Shown: positions 25,330 through 34,414, numbered from the stretch's first letter. The stretch: DNA of 49,188 nucleotides from Lachnospiraceae bacterium (GCA_024680055.1 JAILCP010000064.1:1-49188); one strand, 5' to 3'. Numbers and translations are program-made. Notes: generated by a model not told the origin, from the letters alone.

Positions 25330-25342
25330 AGAGTAATACGAA

Positions 25343-25372
25343 ATGCTACGGCTTTGCCGTGGCATTTTTTTT
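25343..25372 (+). terminator. Intrinsic terminator of the small membrane peptide gene
   Basis: Ten-bp stem ATGCTACGGC/GCCGTGGCAT with one wobble, three-base loop, followed by eight T. Confidence 0.9.
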
Positions 25373-25458
25373 GCAAAAATTTTACAATTTTTTTAGAGAA
25401 AAGAAATGGATATCCGGGTATCTTTCCGCTATCATTGTTGTAGGAAAAGAGGGATATA

Positions 25459-26175
25459 ATGGCTAATATTATGGAAAGTATCACCATTGAGGGTGAGGTA
25501 ATAGAAGTAAACGATGAAAACAGATATGCAATGCTTGTGCCGGATACACAGGTATTGGATATGAGCACAATATACAAACAACTGATGTTTTATTATGAAG
25601 CGGGAATCGATCAGATTACCAGTAAGCTTCAAATTATGAATAAGGAATTTGCACTGACCAACGATCGTAATCCCATTGAGAGTATTAAGAGCAGGATCAA
25701 GAGCATGGAAAGCATTATGAATAAGATGCAAAAGAAATACCTGGAAATGACTCTTGAGAATCTTGTGAGAAACATCAAAGATGTGGCAGGAATTCGCGTG
25801 GTATGTCCGTTTATATCGGATGTATACAGAATTGCAGAGATTTTATCCTCTCAAAGTGACATTGACGTGATTGAGGTTAAAGATTACATTAAAGAACCAA
25901 AGGAAAGCGGTTATCGAAGCCTGCATTTGATTGTGATGGTGGAAGTGAATTTTTCCACCCAAAAGAAAAAGGTACCGGTGGAGATTCAGCTCCGTACCAT
26001 AGCAATGAATTGCTGGGCCAGTTTGGAACATCAATTGCATTATAAGAAAGAACATGCTTTTACAGAAGAAATGAAGGAAGAGTTAAAAGCCTGTGCGGTA
26101 CAGCTTGCAGACACGGATATGCGTATGCAGTCCTTGTCCAATCAGGTTTTTGGTGAGAATAAAGATGTGGAATAA
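25459..26175 (+). CDS. Small alarmone synthetase (RelQ-type GTP pyrophosphokinase)
   Basis: 238 residues; makes (p)ppGpp from ATP and GTP or GDP. Only the synthetase domain is present. Motifs: KDVAGIRVVCPFISDVY, PKESGYRSLHL, VEIQLRTIAMNCWASLEHQL. The HD hydrolase, TGS and ACT domains of RelA/SpoT are absent. The length and the C-terminal helix fit RelQ/YjbM-type synthetases, which form tetramers. AGAGGG precedes the start. The following trmO start overlaps its end by 11 bases, so the two are co-transcribed. Confidence 0.93.
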   Translation: MANIMESITIEGEVIEVNDENRYAMLVPDTQVLDMSTIYKQLMFYYEAGIDQITSKLQIMNKEFALTNDRNPIESIKSRIKSMESIMNKMQKKYLEMTLENLVRNIKDVAGIRVVCPFISDVYRIAEILSSQSDIDVIEVKDYIKEPKESGYRSLHLIVMVEVNFSTQKKKVPVEIQLRTIAMNCWASLEHQLHYKKEHAFTEEMKEELKACAVQLADTDMRMQSLSNQVFGENKDVE

Positions 26176-26851
26176 GATAGAACCCATTGCCTATATTCGT
26201 ACGGATTTTCCGGAGAAGTTTGGAATACCAAGGCAAAGCGGGCTGATTGAAGAACTAAAGGGAAAGATTGTTTTTGAAAAAGAATACCGAAGCAGGGAAG
26301 GCTTTCGGGGGTTGGATGAATTTGATTATGTATGGCTTTTGTGGGGGTTTTCCATGAATCATGAAAGACCTTTTAACGCTACAGTGAAACCGCCAAGACT
26401 TGGAGGAAACAAGAGGATGGGAGTGTTTGCCACAAGATCTCCTTATCATCCAAACAATATAGGCTTATCCTGCGTGAAACTGGAAAAGATTGAGATGGAT
26501 GAAAAGGATGGCCCGGTGCTTTATGTGGCAGGAGTGGATTTGATGGATGAAACCCCTATTTATGACATAAAACCTTATCTTCCTTATGCGGACAGCCATC
26601 CGGACGCAAGAAGCGGTTTTGCCGGGGAGGTTGGAGGCGCTAAGTTGAAAGTGATTTTCCCAAAGGAGCTTTTGGACAACTACCCAAAAGAGAAGCAAAG
26701 GGCAGCAGTTGCTCTGTTGGAGCAAGATCCAAGACCTGCCTATCAAAAGGATCCGGACAGACAGTACGGCGTTTCTTTTGCCGGATATGATATACATTTT
26801 AAAGTGAGAGAAGAGGTGTTAACGGTGGTGGAATTGGTTTCGCTGCCGTAG
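26165..26851 (+). CDS. trmO: TrmO-like tRNA N6-methylthreonylcarbamoyladenosine methyltransferase
   Basis: 228 residues. I chose the ATG at 26165 (overlapping the synthetase end), giving the family start IEPIAYIRTDFPEKFGIPRQ. Further marks: VWLLWGF, RPPRL-like KPPRLGGNKRMGVFATRSPYHPN and GLSCVKL. TrmO adds a methyl group to t6A37 of threonine tRNAs from SAM. The C-terminal part (DPRPAYQKD) also matches the family. A GGTGAG site lies before the start. Confidence 0.92.
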   Translation: MWNKIEPIAYIRTDFPEKFGIPRQSGLIEELKGKIVFEKEYRSREGFRGLDEFDYVWLLWGFSMNHERPFNATVKPPRLGGNKRMGVFATRSPYHPNNIGLSCVKLEKIEMDEKDGPVLYVAGVDLMDETPIYDIKPYLPYADSHPDARSGFAGEVGGAKLKVIFPKELLDNYPKEKQRAAVALLEQDPRPAYQKDPDRQYGVSFAGYDIHFKVREEVLTVVELVSLP

Positions 26852-26859
26852 CTTAGAAT

Positions 26860-27750
26860 ATGAATTCAGAATTATGTAACCTGTGCCCGAGAGAGTGCGG
26901 CGTCAATCGCCAAAAGGGTGAGAAGGGCTATTGCCACGTGGGCAATGAACTTCGTATCGGAAGGGTGGCTCCCCATTATTGGGAGGAACCTTGTATTTCC
27001 GGAGAGAAAGGAAGCGGAGCCGTTTTTTTTGCAGGATGTAATATGGGCTGCGTTTTTTGTCAAAACAAAGATTTGGCGAAAGGGATTTACGGAAAGTCCT
27101 ATACCATCAAGGAGGCGGCAGAGGCTTGTCTAACTTTGCAGCAACAGGGGTGTCACAATATCAATCTTGTGACCCCGTCACATTATGTATTCCAGATTAT
27201 TGAAATGATAAAACAAGCCAGGGAAAATGGCTTAACCATCCCTGTGGTGTACAATACTTCTGCCTACGAAAAGGTGGAAACCTTAAGGCTGCTTGAGGGA
27301 TTGGTGGATATTTATCTGCCGGATTATAAATATGCCGATAGCTTTTTGGCAGAACGGTATTCTAAGGCCAAGGATTACCCACAGGTGGCGGATGCGGCCA
27401 TAAGAGAAATGGTGCGGCAATGCCCAAAACCGGTTTTTGATAAGGATGACATGATGAAAAAAGGTGTGATTATCCGTCATTTGTGTCTTCCATCCAGAAC
27501 AAAAGAAAGTAAAAAGGTTATCAAAAAGTTATATGAAGCCTATGGGGACAAGGTGTATTTAAGCATTATGAATCAGTACACTCCTTATGGTGATATTGAA
27601 AAGTTCCCGGAATTAAAGCAGCCGCTTTCAGAGGCAGAATACGATGAAATCGTGGATTATGCCATAGAACTTGGAGTGGAAAATGGTTTTATCCAGGAGG
27701 GAGAGACCGCAAAAGAGAGCTTTATCCCGGAATTCTACCGGGATGAATAG
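26860..27750 (+). CDS. Radical SAM protein related to pyruvate formate-lyase activases
   Basis: 296 residues. The radical SAM cluster is C60-x3-C64-x2-C67 in FFAGCNMGCVFCQN. A second Cys group at the N-terminus (C6, C9, C13, C25) may bind another cluster, as in PflX/AmmeMemoRadiSam-like proteins. YNTSAYEKVETL and LPDYKYAD follow. No glycyl radical enzyme is next to it, so its substrate is unknown. The start is only eight bases after trmO and lacks a clear ribosome binding site, so it may be coupled. Confidence 0.85.
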   Translation: MNSELCNLCPRECGVNRQKGEKGYCHVGNELRIGRVAPHYWEEPCISGEKGSGAVFFAGCNMGCVFCQNKDLAKGIYGKSYTIKEAAEACLTLQQQGCHNINLVTPSHYVFQIIEMIKQARENGLTIPVVYNTSAYEKVETLRLLEGLVDIYLPDYKYADSFLAERYSKAKDYPQVADAAIREMVRQCPKPVFDKDDMMKKGVIIRHLCLPSRTKESKKVIKKLYEAYGDKVYLSIMNQYTPYGDIEKFPELKQPLSEAEYDEIVDYAIELGVENGFIQEGETAKESFIPEFYRDE

Positions 27751-27778
27751 GAAAATTTTCTGATGTCTTCAAAAAATA

Positions 27779-27807
27779 TTGATTTTAACCCCTGAATATA
27801 CTAAAAT
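27779..27807 (+). promoter_or_regulatory. Promoter of the XRE-TPR regulator gene
   Basis: TTGATT, 17-bp spacer, TAAAAT, about 37 bp before the start codon. Confidence 0.65.
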
Positions 27808-27843
27808 AATAAAGAAACTTAAAAAAAAGTAGGGGGATAGGCC

Positions 27844-29025
27844 ATGAATCAAATGGTAGGCTATCTGATTCGCTCCAATCGAGTAAAACAGAAGTTGTCA
27901 CAGGAGCAGCTGTGCAAAGAAATTTGTGCAATTTCATATTTAAGCAAGATTGAGTCCGGCGTGGCAGAGCCGAATGAGGAGATAATTGAAAAATTATTTG
28001 AGAAACTGGGGATTTCTTATACCAGCGACAAGGACCTGATTGAACAGTATAAGGGATATTTGGATATGTATTTTGATGCATATTTTCATCAGGAACCTAC
28101 GGTGGATATGGAAGAAAAAATTTTCAGCAATCGTAAGAAAATGGAAAACAGTGACGTTTCCATAGAATATCAACTGTTTTGCGTATACAATGCCGGTGCG
28201 GATGATCGTAAAGTTGCAGAAAGATTACTTAAGACCATTGCCCAGTTTAAGGATTACATGACAGATGAAACTGCATTCTTATACTATATGGCAAAGGGAC
28301 GCTACGGTAAGAGTGAACGTCAAAGACGAACCGCTTATCAAAAGGCGAGAACCGTAAAGGACTGTAGCCTGGTGTATGAATCCTTGATGTTTGAAGCGTT
28401 CAATGAAGGACATTATCAGGATGCTTTAAATAACTGTAAGATTGGTTATGAAAGAGCAATGCAGGAAGGTTTTCTTTTGGTTGCAAAACAAATCAGCTTT
28501 TTGGAAGGTGTTTGTTACGGTAAGCTTGGAAACCTTATTGGGATGATTCAGGCATATAAGAGAACCAAAGAGTTATCACGAGGAGACAAGAAGATCGCAG
28601 CTTCCATTGATTACAATATTGGAACTGTATATATTGAAAGTCATAAATATAAAGAGGCCATTCCTTATTTGCTTTCTGCTTTGAAGCAGGAGCAGGAAGG
28701 ATTATCTGCTTTTAATATCAATCATAAACTGGCCATGGTATATGAAGCCATCGGTGAAAAGAATGTGGGAAAGGCCTATTTGGATATGGCAACCTCACTT
28801 TCTAAGAGTCTTGATCCGATATATAAAGAAATGGCAGAGATGGCAAGGATTCGTTACGAGGAAGATTACATCGGATCTGAGAAGTACGAGAAATTGTTAT
28901 TTAAGTTCTTTAACATGAAAGATAGCATGGGAGAGGACTTTGTAAAATTCTACCTGCCTTATATGGTAGAATGGTTAAAGGCGAAACGTAAATACAAAGA
29001 GGCACTGAAACTCATGGAAGAGTAG
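27844..29025 (+). CDS. XRE-family regulator with TPR-like C-terminal domain
   Basis: 393 residues. The helix-turn-helix is at about 8-60 (RVKQKLSQEQLCKEICAISY, LSKIESG). The remaining ~320 residues are helical pairs that look like TPR repeats (YNIGTVYIESHKYKEAIPYL). This layout is that of RRNPP-type peptide-sensing regulators such as PlcR or Rgg. No signal peptide gene was identified nearby. AGGGGGAT lies before the start. Two metalloprotease-like genes follow directly, so they may be a regulated unit. Confidence 0.88.
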   Translation: MNQMVGYLIRSNRVKQKLSQEQLCKEICAISYLSKIESGVAEPNEEIIEKLFEKLGISYTSDKDLIEQYKGYLDMYFDAYFHQEPTVDMEEKIFSNRKKMENSDVSIEYQLFCVYNAGADDRKVAERLLKTIAQFKDYMTDETAFLYYMAKGRYGKSERQRRTAYQKARTVKDCSLVYESLMFEAFNEGHYQDALNNCKIGYERAMQEGFLLVAKQISFLEGVCYGKLGNLIGMIQAYKRTKELSRGDKKIAASIDYNIGTVYIESHKYKEAIPYLLSALKQEQEGLSAFNINHKLAMVYEAIGEKNVGKAYLDMATSLSKSLDPIYKEMAEMARIRYEEDYIGSEKYEKLLFKFFNMKDSMGEDFVKFYLPYMVEWLKAKRKYKEALKLMEE

Positions 29026-29042
29026 TTGTAGGAGGTGTTGCT

Positions 29043-29498
29043 ATGAGCGGTATGAGTATTGGAAACGTATCACAGGGATATGGATATCCGGGTTATGAAT
29101 TCAGTGATACAACAGTAAATGGCAAAGAAGAGGAATGTCAAACCTGTAAGAACCGTAAATATCAGGATGGTTCCAACGAAAATGATGTTTCTTTTAAGAG
29201 TCCCGGACATATTTCTCCGGAGGCAAGTTATGGAACTGTTATGGCTCATGAACACATGCATGTAGCAAACGCCATTGCCAAAGGAAGCGAACCGGGAAAG
29301 GAACTGGTTTCCGCCAATGTCTCCATTAAGATGGAGCGATGCCCGGAATGCGGAAAAGTATATGCAGCAGGAGGATTGACCACTACGGTGATAAAGACCT
29401 CCGGTGAGAAATATAACGATACTCCATACGACAATGCAAGAAAGCTTGTGGATGGAGAGTTGGGAGCGGGAGCAACCATTGATGCAACCATTTCCTAA
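29043..29498 (+). CDS. Small protein with HEHMH (HExxH) motif and two CxxC pairs
   Basis: 151 residues with no signal peptide or membrane segment; a GGAGGTG site precedes the ATG. His69-Glu70-His71-Met72-His73 forms an HExxH motif, the zinc-binding signature of many metalloproteases. Cys pairs at 32/35 and 100/103 could bind a second zinc. The neighbours are an XRE-TPR regulator upstream and a YgjP-like metallopeptidase overlapping its 3' end. It recalls the SprA-related putative metalloproteases by the AHEHMH pattern, but I am not sure. Function unknown. Confidence 0.75.
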   Translation: MSGMSIGNVSQGYGYPGYEFSDTTVNGKEEECQTCKNRKYQDGSNENDVSFKSPGHISPEASYGTVMAHEHMHVANAIAKGSEPGKELVSANVSIKMERCPECGKVYAAGGLTTTVIKTSGEKYNDTPYDNARKLVDGELGAGATIDATIS

Positions 29499-30234
29499 AC
29501 CATATAAGAAATCTATGAAAGTGACCAGGGAATTAGCATTAGACGGAGGCAGAATCACCTATCTGGTCACTTTTAAAGATATGAAGAACTTACGTATGAA
29601 GGTGAAAGATAACGGTACCATAGCAGTATCTGCACCTTACGGCGTTTCTATTGAAGATGTGGATGATTTTGTGATTTCTCATAAAGATTTTATCGAGCGA
29701 GGACTTCGTAAAACAGATTCCCATCATGATATTTTATTACAAAAAGAACCGATCCAAAGTGGAGACAGTGCATATTTTTTAGGTAATCTCTATACAATAA
29801 AGCTCCATCATGTGGCTCATTATAACCAGGAAGAAGTGGTGATTATGGGGGATGAGATGCTAATTTTTGTCAGAGAAAAAAGTAGCAGCGCACATGTAAA
29901 AAAGGTGCTTTCTGACTGGTATAGAGAAAAGGCATATAGCATCATACGTCAATATGCAAAAAAGGCACATCAATCCTTTTTAGAGGAACAGCCAAGGTTT
30001 CCGGAGATTAGCATGAGAACCATGACATCCAGATGGGGCTCTTGTCAACCGGCAAGAGGGCGGTTGACTTTTAACACAAGGTTGATTCAATTGGAAAGGT
30101 TTTGCGTGGAGTATGTGGTATGGCATGAGTTCACACATTTTGCCCATGGTAATCATGGAAAAGGTTTTTATCAAAGATTGTCTTATCATTATCCCATGTA
30201 TAAAGAAGCTGAGCGAAAATTGAAAGAATGGTAA
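29482..30234 (+). CDS. YgjP-like (DUF45/M48-related) zinc metallopeptidase
   Basis: 250 residues from the ATG at 29482, chosen because GGGAG lies nine bases upstream; an alternative ATG at 29515 has no site. Overlaps the previous gene by 17 bases. The C-terminal catalytic region has TSRWGSC, TFNTRLIQL, and VVWHEFTHFAHGNHGKGFY, where HEFTH plus the later His bind zinc. This is the DUF45/YgjP family, cytosolic in character. Substrate unknown. Confidence 0.88.
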   Translation: MQPFPKPYKKSMKVTRELALDGGRITYLVTFKDMKNLRMKVKDNGTIAVSAPYGVSIEDVDDFVISHKDFIERGLRKTDSHHDILLQKEPIQSGDSAYFLGNLYTIKLHHVAHYNQEEVVIMGDEMLIFVREKSSSAHVKKVLSDWYREKAYSIIRQYAKKAHQSFLEEQPRFPEISMRTMTSRWGSCQPARGRLTFNTRLIQLERFCVEYVVWHEFTHFAHGNHGKGFYQRLSYHYPMYKEAERKLKEW

Positions 30235-30246
30235 ATGAGGAGAAAG

Positions 30247-31896
30247 ATGGATACAAGAAAAAGAACCGTATGGGTAGCAGGACATAAGAATCCGGATACA
30301 GATTCCATTTGTTCCGCCATTGCGTACGCATATTTGAAAAATCAGATTAATCCAAAGTACAATTACGAACCTGTAAGAGCAGGTCACAGAAACGAAGAAA
30401 CACATTATGTCTTAAGTTATTTCAATGTACCGATTCCAAGGTATGTAACAGATGTTCAGACCCAGGTAAAAGATATTGAATACCGTGTAATGGAAGGTGT
30501 CAGCGAAGATATTTCCTTGATGAAGGCATGGCAGATTATGAGGGACTCCCATGCAACTACCCTGCCAATTGTGGAGGGTGATATGTTAAAAGGAGTCATC
30601 ACCATCGGAGACATTGCCACAGCCTACATGGAGGTTGCAGACAACCGTATTTTGGCAGCAGCAGGAACACCTTACAAGAACATTTTGGAAACCCTGGAAG
30701 GTGAAATGATTGTGGGTGATGTGAACCGAAAATTCACTCAAGGTAAGGTTGTGGTTGGAGCAGCCAACCCGGATCAGATGGAAGAATTCATTGACGAACA
30801 TGACATGATTATTCTTGGAAACCGTTATGATTCACAGTTGTGTGCCATTGAAATGAATGCGGAATGTATTATTATTACCCAAGAGACAAAAGCAAGTATG
30901 ACCATACAGAAGTTGGCCAAGGAGCGAGGCTGTTCTATTATTACTACGCCGTATGACACTTTTACCGCAGCAAGATTGTTAAACCAAAGTATGCCGATCG
31001 GAAAATTTATGGTATGCGACGATTTGGTGAAATTCAAACCCAATGACTTTGCTGAAAAGGTAAAAGAGACCATGGCAAAATATCGTCATCATTATTTCCC
31101 GATTGTGGATGAGAAAGGACATTATTTAGGAATGTTATCCAAACGTAATTTCCTTGAGATGACACCAAAAGCTGTGATTTTAGTAGACCATAACGAGAAG
31201 AGCCAGGCCCTTGACGGAATCGAGGAAGCGGAAATTCTTGAAATTATAGATCATCACAGACTTGGCAGTATTGAAACCATGCAGCCGGTATTCTTCAGAA
31301 ATCAGCCTGTGGGATGTACTGCCACCATTATTTACTCCATGTATCGTGAAAATGGAGTGGAGATTAAAAAGCACATTGCAGGACTGTTGTGCGCAGCGAT
31401 TTTATCGGATACGTTGATGTTCCGATCCCCTACCTGTACGGATTTGGATCGGAATGCAGCAACAGCATTGGCTGAAATTGCAGAAATCGATATGGAACAT
31501 TTTGCAACAGAAATGTTCCACGCCGGTAGTGATTTTAATTCCAAACCTGTGGATGAGATTTTTAATCAGGATCTTAAGAAATTTGGTGTAGGAGATAAAA
31601 CCTTTGAAGTGGGACAAATCAGTTTTATGTCCGATAAAGATGTGGACGGATTAAAGGATAAGCTTTTAAACTTTATGAGAGCAAGGATTGAAAGCGGAAA
31701 GTCCGAAATCATCTTCTTTATGCTTACCAATATTTTGAAAGAGAGAACAGAATTGTTGTTTGAAGGAGACGGGGCCTACGAAATCGTAGACGAAGCGTTC
31801 CATGAAAACACAGGGGAGAAAAGTGTGGTTCTGCCCGGCGTGGTATCCAGAAAGAAACAGCTTGTACCACAGCTTATGGCATCAATGAACCAGTAG
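30247..31896 (+). CDS. Manganese-dependent inorganic pyrophosphatase with CBS and DRTGG domains
   Basis: 549 residues. The ATG at 30247 follows AGGAGA, while an earlier ATG precedes it. Family II PPase motifs: GHKNPDTDSICSA at the N-terminus, LVDHNE and IIDHHRLGS in the middle, and ILSDTLMF. Two CBS repeats flank a DRTGG segment in an insertion (about 70-300), as in the adenine-nucleotide-regulated PPases of clostridia. It hydrolyses pyrophosphate using Mn or Co. CBS domains likely bind AMP, ADP or Ap4A. Confidence 0.93.
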   Translation: MDTRKRTVWVAGHKNPDTDSICSAIAYAYLKNQINPKYNYEPVRAGHRNEETHYVLSYFNVPIPRYVTDVQTQVKDIEYRVMEGVSEDISLMKAWQIMRDSHATTLPIVEGDMLKGVITIGDIATAYMEVADNRILAAAGTPYKNILETLEGEMIVGDVNRKFTQGKVVVGAANPDQMEEFIDEHDMIILGNRYDSQLCAIEMNAECIIITQETKASMTIQKLAKERGCSIITTPYDTFTAARLLNQSMPIGKFMVCDDLVKFKPNDFAEKVKETMAKYRHHYFPIVDEKGHYLGMLSKRNFLEMTPKAVILVDHNEKSQALDGIEEAEILEIIDHHRLGSIETMQPVFFRNQPVGCTATIIYSMYRENGVEIKKHIAGLLCAAILSDTLMFRSPTCTDLDRNAATALAEIAEIDMEHFATEMFHAGSDFNSKPVDEIFNQDLKKFGVGDKTFEVGQISFMSDKDVDGLKDKLLNFMRARIESGKSEIIFFMLTNILKERTELLFEGDGAYEIVDEAFHENTGEKSVVLPGVVSRKKQLVPQLMASMNQ

Positions 31897-31928
31897 AATA
31901 CGAGTGAGAAAATTGAGAGGGACAACAA

Positions 31929-32843
31929 ATGGATAGCGTTTTAGCAAGAGATGACAGAATGGTTCACGGTAAAATTCCCAACGAGGAAAGTGAACGATTA
32001 TATGCTCTTGGATTTATTCATGAAAAGGGCAGCATGAGTTTTTACTTGAGAATCATTACAAACAACGGAAATGTGGAAACAGATCAGCTTAAACAGGTGA
32101 TGGCATTGGCCAATACCTATGGAAACGGAACGGTCACTTTGTCCAGTGACAAGGCCATTGAAGTACGTGGAATTGCCTATGAAGATACAGAGGATGCCAT
32201 GAAATTCTGTGAAGAACAAGGCCTTATCACCGGAGGAACGGGAAACCATGTAAGACCGATTATGGTGTATGAGCAGGATTCCCGTTACAACCAAATTATA
32301 GATCCTTATGATGTGGCAGATAAGCTTCGCAAACTGTTTTTCCTCCGTCTGAAAAAGGAAAATCTCCCAAATAAAATGGAGATTGCCGTCGGTGGCGGAC
32401 CAAATGGTTGCAGTGAGCTAAAGACCTACGATATCGGTATTGAAGGGGTGGAAGTGCCAAGCTTTGACATGGAACTGTGCCGTGGATGTTTAAACTGTTC
32501 GGTTCAAAGAAACTGCAAAAAGGGAGCGGTCCTGGTTGGAAACGGAGAACTTTTTGTCAATAATCTAAAATGTGATAAATGCGGGGAGTGTGTGGGAAAA
32601 TGTCCGTTTGGAGTAACCACACATTCTACAAAAGCATATCGAATCTACATTGGCGGACGTCATGGAAATTGTGTGCGCGAAGGGATTCGGTTATCAAGAC
32701 TTTTAACTGCAGAGGAATCTCTTTTTTCTGTAATCGATCGACTGATTTTTCTGTTTCAGGAGATGGGACAGGAAGGAGAAGAATTTGCTGATACAATCGC
32801 AAGAATCGGTGTTGACACCGTAGAAAGAAAAGTACTGGCGTAA
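31929..32843 (+). CDS. Sulfite/nitrite reductase-like iron-sulfur protein
   Basis: 304 residues. The N-terminal region (about 20-130) has the ferredoxin-like half-domain of nitrite/sulfite reductases (LYALGFIHEKGSMSFYLRI, GNGTVTLSSDKAIEVRG, GGTGNHVRPIM). The central part has one Cys in GGGPNGCS. A ferredoxin-like insert carries CRGCLNCSVQRNCKKG and CDKCGECVGKCPFG, enough for two 4Fe-4S clusters. It resembles the AsrC-type subunit. The siroheme-ligand pattern with two paired Cys groups is not clear. No asrAB or siroheme gene is nearby. It may be an assimilatory or orphan redox protein. Confidence 0.8.
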   Translation: MDSVLARDDRMVHGKIPNEESERLYALGFIHEKGSMSFYLRIITNNGNVETDQLKQVMALANTYGNGTVTLSSDKAIEVRGIAYEDTEDAMKFCEEQGLITGGTGNHVRPIMVYEQDSRYNQIIDPYDVADKLRKLFFLRLKKENLPNKMEIAVGGGPNGCSELKTYDIGIEGVEVPSFDMELCRGCLNCSVQRNCKKGAVLVGNGELFVNNLKCDKCGECVGKCPFGVTTHSTKAYRIYIGGRHGNCVREGIRLSRLLTAEESLFSVIDRLIFLFQEMGQEGEEFADTIARIGVDTVERKVLA

Positions 32844-32882
32844 GCCGGTATTTTTCATGTAAAGAAGAAATGAGGAAAAAAG

Positions 32883-34232
32883 ATGTTAAAGCCGGAATTT
32901 GTAAATCGAATGAAAGAGATGTTAAAAGAGGAATATCCTGCCTTTGAAAAGGCACTGTTGGGAGAAAAAAGCCAAGGTCTTCGGGTAAATCCGCTAAAAG
33001 GTGATGTGGAGAGCTTCTTGGAAAAAGCACCGTGGAAACTGACTCCGGTGCCCTTTGAAAAGACCGGTTTTTATTACGAAGAGGCGGATGCGCCCGGAAA
33101 ACATCCTTATCACGATGCAGGGGTTTACTATATTCAGGAACCAAGTGCCATGGCACCGGCCATGTACTTAAATGTGAAAAAAGGTGATGTGGTACTGGAT
33201 TTGTGCGCAGCTCCCGGGGGAAAAACCACCCAGATTGCAGGTGCAATGGGGAATGAGGGACTTTTGATAAGCAATGAAATTCATCCTCAAAGGGCCAAAA
33301 TTTTATCAGAAAATGTGGAGCGAATGGGCGTACAAAATTGTCTTGTAATGAATGAGACACCACAGCATTTAAGTCAGGTGTTTGTGGAATATTTCGATAA
33401 AATCGTGGTGGATGCGCCATGCTCCGGCGAGGGTATGATTCGAAAAAACAAGGAAGCCATGGAACAGTGGAGTGAAGAAAATGTAATGCTATGTGCCAAC
33501 CGACAGGATGAGATTTTAGAGTGCGCTGCCACAATGCTAAAGCCCGGTGGAAGATTGGTATATTCCACATGCACCTTTGCACAGCAGGAGGATGAAGGCA
33601 GCGTGCAGCGGTTTTTAGAACATCATAAGGAATTCCACCTGACAGATGTCCCGTTGTATGAGGGCATGTGCAGGGGAATGGATAAAGAGCAAAAGACCGT
33701 TCGACTTTTCCCTCATAAGTTTAAAGGGGAAGGCCATTTTGTGGCGGTGCTGGAAAAGGATGAGGGAGAGGCTTTGCAGCTATGCAAAACCAAAACTCAG
33801 GAATCTTTAAAAGAAAAGGAACTTACCACTTATAGAAGCTTTGAAAAGGAAGTGTTTGCGGTGGAAAAGGAAGGCACCTTCATCAAATATAAGGATGAAT
33901 TGTATGTGGCACCAAAGGAAATTCCGGGGTTAAAAGGACTGAAGGTGTTGCGTCCGGGACTTCATCTTGGAACCTTTGTGAAAAACAGATTTGTACCAAA
34001 TCATGCACTGGCCCTTGCCAGCAAAAAGGAGGACCTTTTGGAGGGAGCCTCTGTGGAGCTATCTTCCGACAGTAAGGAGCTGAAAGGGTATTTACATGGA
34101 GAAACTTTTTTGGCGGATTGTTCCGGGGGATGGAAGGTGATTATGAGCGATGATTACAGCCTTGGATGGGGAAAAGTCACAGGGAATACGGTGAAAAATC
34201 ATTATCCCAAGGGACTTCGAAAAATGTATTAG
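32883..34232 (+). CDS. RsmF-type rRNA (cytosine-5) methyltransferase
   Basis: 449 residues. SAM-binding motif DLCAAPGGKTTQIAG. The two Cys motifs are DAPCSGEG (Cys180) and YSTCTF (Cys230, the usual nucleophile). After residue 300 a C-terminal domain includes a PUA-like segment (KVLRPGLHLGTF). This is the NOL1/NOP2/Sun family, RsmF/YebU-like. Probably methylates a cytosine in 16S rRNA. AGGAAAAAAG precedes the ATG. Confidence 0.92.
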   Translation: MLKPEFVNRMKEMLKEEYPAFEKALLGEKSQGLRVNPLKGDVESFLEKAPWKLTPVPFEKTGFYYEEADAPGKHPYHDAGVYYIQEPSAMAPAMYLNVKKGDVVLDLCAAPGGKTTQIAGAMGNEGLLISNEIHPQRAKILSENVERMGVQNCLVMNETPQHLSQVFVEYFDKIVVDAPCSGEGMIRKNKEAMEQWSEENVMLCANRQDEILECAATMLKPGGRLVYSTCTFAQQEDEGSVQRFLEHHKEFHLTDVPLYEGMCRGMDKEQKTVRLFPHKFKGEGHFVAVLEKDEGEALQLCKTKTQESLKEKELTTYRSFEKEVFAVEKEGTFIKYKDELYVAPKEIPGLKGLKVLRPGLHLGTFVKNRFVPNHALALASKKEDLLEGASVELSSDSKELKGYLHGETFLADCSGGWKVIMSDDYSLGWGKVTGNTVKNHYPKGLRKMY

Positions 34233-34296
34233 TTATAATTAACAGTGAGTTTAAGAACGGCAAAGAGAAAGTATACAAGGGAAAAGATAAATACAC

Positions 34297-34325
34297 TTGT
34301 TTTTTGCTTTAATTCTATTTATAAT
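34297..34325 (+). promoter_or_regulatory. Promoter of the serC-serA operon
   Basis: TTGTTT, 17-bp spacer, perfect TATAAT. Transcription start expected near 34332. Confidence 0.75.
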
Positions 34326-34335
34326 TGATTTTGGA

Positions 34336-34391
34336 GTTGACAAAATCAACAAAAGAAAAGAAGAATAGTGACAAAATTTGTCATTTTTTTT
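34336..34391 (+). promoter_or_regulatory. serC leader with competing hairpins and T-tract
   Basis: GTTGA-CAAAA-TCAAC (34336-34350) and TGACAA-AAT-TTGTCA (34369-34383) are hairpins. The second is followed by eight T (34384-34391), ending 23 bases before serC. TGACAAAAT occurs twice (34338, 34369), so both copies can pair with the same TTTGTCA. The pattern allows a weak attenuator or an operator pair. Confidence 0.4.
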
Positions 34392-34414
34392 AAAACGAAA
34401 GGAGCATATATACT

